Part shown: positions 4,986 through 5,985 of the stretch, piece after piece | Position numbering within the stretch: the first letter of the stretch is position 1 | Layout: each line of letters opens with the position of its first letter | NCBI GenBank assembly: GCA_036260075.1 | Contig: DATAAM010000219.1 | Location: 1 to 5,985, forward strand | Length of the DNA stretch: 5,985 nucleotides | Source: DATAAM01 sp036260075 | GTDB lineage: Bacteria; Actinomycetota; Acidimicrobiia; Acidimicrobiales; JAHWLA01 | Direction of reading: 5' to 3' | Position numbers and translations under genes: made by a program | Notes under the pieces: generated by a model | Databases searched by the model: none | Told to the model about the DNA's origin: nothing | The model's input: the letters and a program-made list of their open reading frames with translations, nothing else

Positions 4986-5985
4986 GCGCGCACCGGGTCG
5001 TGCTGCTGCCGGGCGACGGCATCGGGCCCGACGTGGTGAAGGCGGCCTGCCGGGTCATCGACGCCGCCGGGGTGGCGATCGAGTGGGACGTGCACGAGGT
5101 GGGCCTGCCCGCGTTCGAGCGCGGGGGCGAGGCGCTGCCCGCCGCGGTGGTCGAGGCCGTGGCCGAGCGCGGCGTGGCGCTGAAGGGCCCGGTGTCCACG
5201 CCCCAGGACGGTCGCTTCCGGTCCGTCAACATCGAGCTGCGGCAACGGCTCGACCTGTACGTGCAGGTGCGCCGGTGCCGGTCGTTCTCGGAGCGCGCCA
5301 TCGACGTGCTCGTGGCCCGGGAGACGACCGAGGACCTGTACGCGGGGATGGAGGAGGCCTTCGGCGAGGATCGCGCCGTGGCGCTGAAGCCGGTGTCGGC
5401 GGCGGCCACCCGGCGGGCGGCCCGGGCCGCGGTCGCGTACGCACGGTCGGTGGGGCGGCGACGGCTGACCGTCGTGCACAAGGCCACGGCCATGCCGCTC
5501 ACCGACGGGCTGTTCCTGCGGGTGGCGCGGGAGGAGGCGGACGGGCTGGAGGTCGACGACCTGCTCGTCGACGTGGCCGCCGCCGAGCTGGTGAAGCGGC
5601 CGGGCGAGTTCGACACGATCTTCACGCTCAACCTCTACGGCGACATCCTGGCCGACCTGCTGGGCGCGGTCGTGGGCAGCGTGGGGCTGGTGGCGGGGGT
5701 GAACCTGGGCGACGGCGTGGCCGTGTTCGAGCCCGCCCACGGCACCGCCCCCCGCCACGCGGGCCACGACCGGGCCAACCCCACGGCGGCCGTGCTGTGC
5801 GGCGCCTTGCTGCTGCGGCGACTGGGCGAGGACGAGGCGGCCACCCGCATCGAGGCGGCCGTGGAGGAGGTGCTGCGCGAGGGCACGCACGTGACCTACG
5901 ACGTGGCCCGCCCCGGCGTCGCGCCCGTGTCCACTACGGCGATGGCCGACGCCGTCATCGCCGCCATCACCGTTCTGGGAGGCGG
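4982..5985 (+). CDS. isocitrate/isopropylmalate dehydrogenase family, probably isocitrate dehydrogenase (C-terminus cut by window)
   Basis: The visible 334 residues belong to the metal-dependent beta-decarboxylating dehydrogenases, probably converting isocitrate to 2-oxoglutarate in the cytoplasm. I translated it by hand; it stays open to the edge, but little should be missing. Visible are GDGIGPDV (11-18), the substrate loop RFRSVNIELRQRLDLYVQVR (78-97), RETTEDLYAG (113-122), VHKATAMPLTDGLF (165-178), NLYGDILADL (217-226), FEPAHGTAP (249-257) and ANPTA (265-269). From memory of the E. coli enzyme, its substrate and catalytic residues Ser113, Asn115, Arg119, Arg129, Arg153, Tyr160, Lys230, Asp283, Asp307 and Asp311 match Ser81, Asn83, Arg87, Arg97, Arg113, Tyr120, Lys167, Asp197, Asp221 and Asp225. 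The SxNxxLR loop argues against isopropylmalate dehydrogenase. The length is like the short NAD-type and archaeal enzymes. The GTG overlaps the flippase stop, so translation is probably coupled. Cofactor residues look mixed. Confidence 0.88.
   Translation, partial: MSAHRVVLLPGDGIGPDVVKAACRVIDAAGVAIEWDVHEVGLPAFERGGEALPAAVVEAVAERGVALKGPVSTPQDGRFRSVNIELRQRLDLYVQVRRCRSFSERAIDVLVARETTEDLYAGMEEAFGEDRAVALKPVSAAATRRAARAAVAYARSVGRRRLTVVHKATAMPLTDGLFLRVAREEADGLEVDDLLVDVAAAELVKRPGEFDTIFTLNLYGDILADLLGAVVGSVGLVAGVNLGDGVAVFEPAHGTAPRHAGHDRANPTAAVLCGALLLRRLGEDEAATRIEAAVEEVLREGTHVTYDVARPGVAPVSTTAMADAVIAAITVLGG

Noticed and set aside
4982..5985. Assignment as 3-isopropylmalate dehydrogenase (leuB) or homoisocitrate dehydrogenase.
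   Set aside because: The substrate loop has Ser81-x-Asn83-x-x-Leu-Arg87, the isocitrate type, rather than the LeuB-type leucine-rich loop. The annotation keeps the family name because substrates in this family are not certain from sequence.
1..5985. Search for tRNA or rRNA genes, CRISPR repeats, insertion sequence ends, terminators and a defence or toxin-antitoxin system.
   Set aside because: Nearly every base is used by the six recognisable genes, and I saw no direct repeats, stem-loops with T-runs or mobile-element signatures by eye.

Overview
The window is a compact, very GC-rich stretch (above 70% G+C by eye) with almost no non-coding DNA. It carries most of a Wzx/Wzy-type surface polysaccharide module, followed by an isocitrate dehydrogenase-family gene. 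The base composition, the frequent GTG starts, the weak or missing Shine-Dalgarno sequences and a leaderless-type promoter (TTGTCG, 16 bp, TAGGGT, 6 bp, ATG) fit an actinobacterium. A deep lineage such as Acidimicrobiia is plausible, but the sequence does not prove it.

Layout. Two divergent arms leave a 42-bp promoter region at 2530-2571. The left arm reads on the minus strand: a polysaccharide deacetylase (1774-2529), an O-antigen ligase/polymerase-like membrane protein (383-1777), and the N-terminal part of a GT-B glycosyltransferase that leaves the window at base 1. The right arm reads on the plus strand: a GT-A family 2 glycosyltransferase (2572-3561), a Wzx-like flippase (3558-4985), and an isocitrate/isopropylmalate dehydrogenase-family enzyme (4982 to beyond 5985). 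Every same-strand junction is a 4-base stop/start overlap (ATGA or GTGA), so each arm looks like one translationally coupled operon.

How the genes may work together. The two glycosyltransferases would extend a lipid-linked glycan on the cytoplasmic face. The deacetylase has no signal peptide and may trim N-acetyl groups on a cytoplasmic intermediate. The flippase would carry the lipid-linked unit across the membrane, and the Wzy_C-type protein would polymerise it or attach it to an acceptor. The initiating phosphoglycosyltransferase and the sugar-nucleotide synthesis genes are not in the window. The dehydrogenase retains every isocitrate dehydrogenase catalytic position I could align from memory. 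Its coupling to the flippase has no obvious metabolic reason and is the most unusual feature of the layout. I saw no RNA genes, mobile elements, CRISPR arrays or terminators, and I found no clear evidence of an undescribed system.
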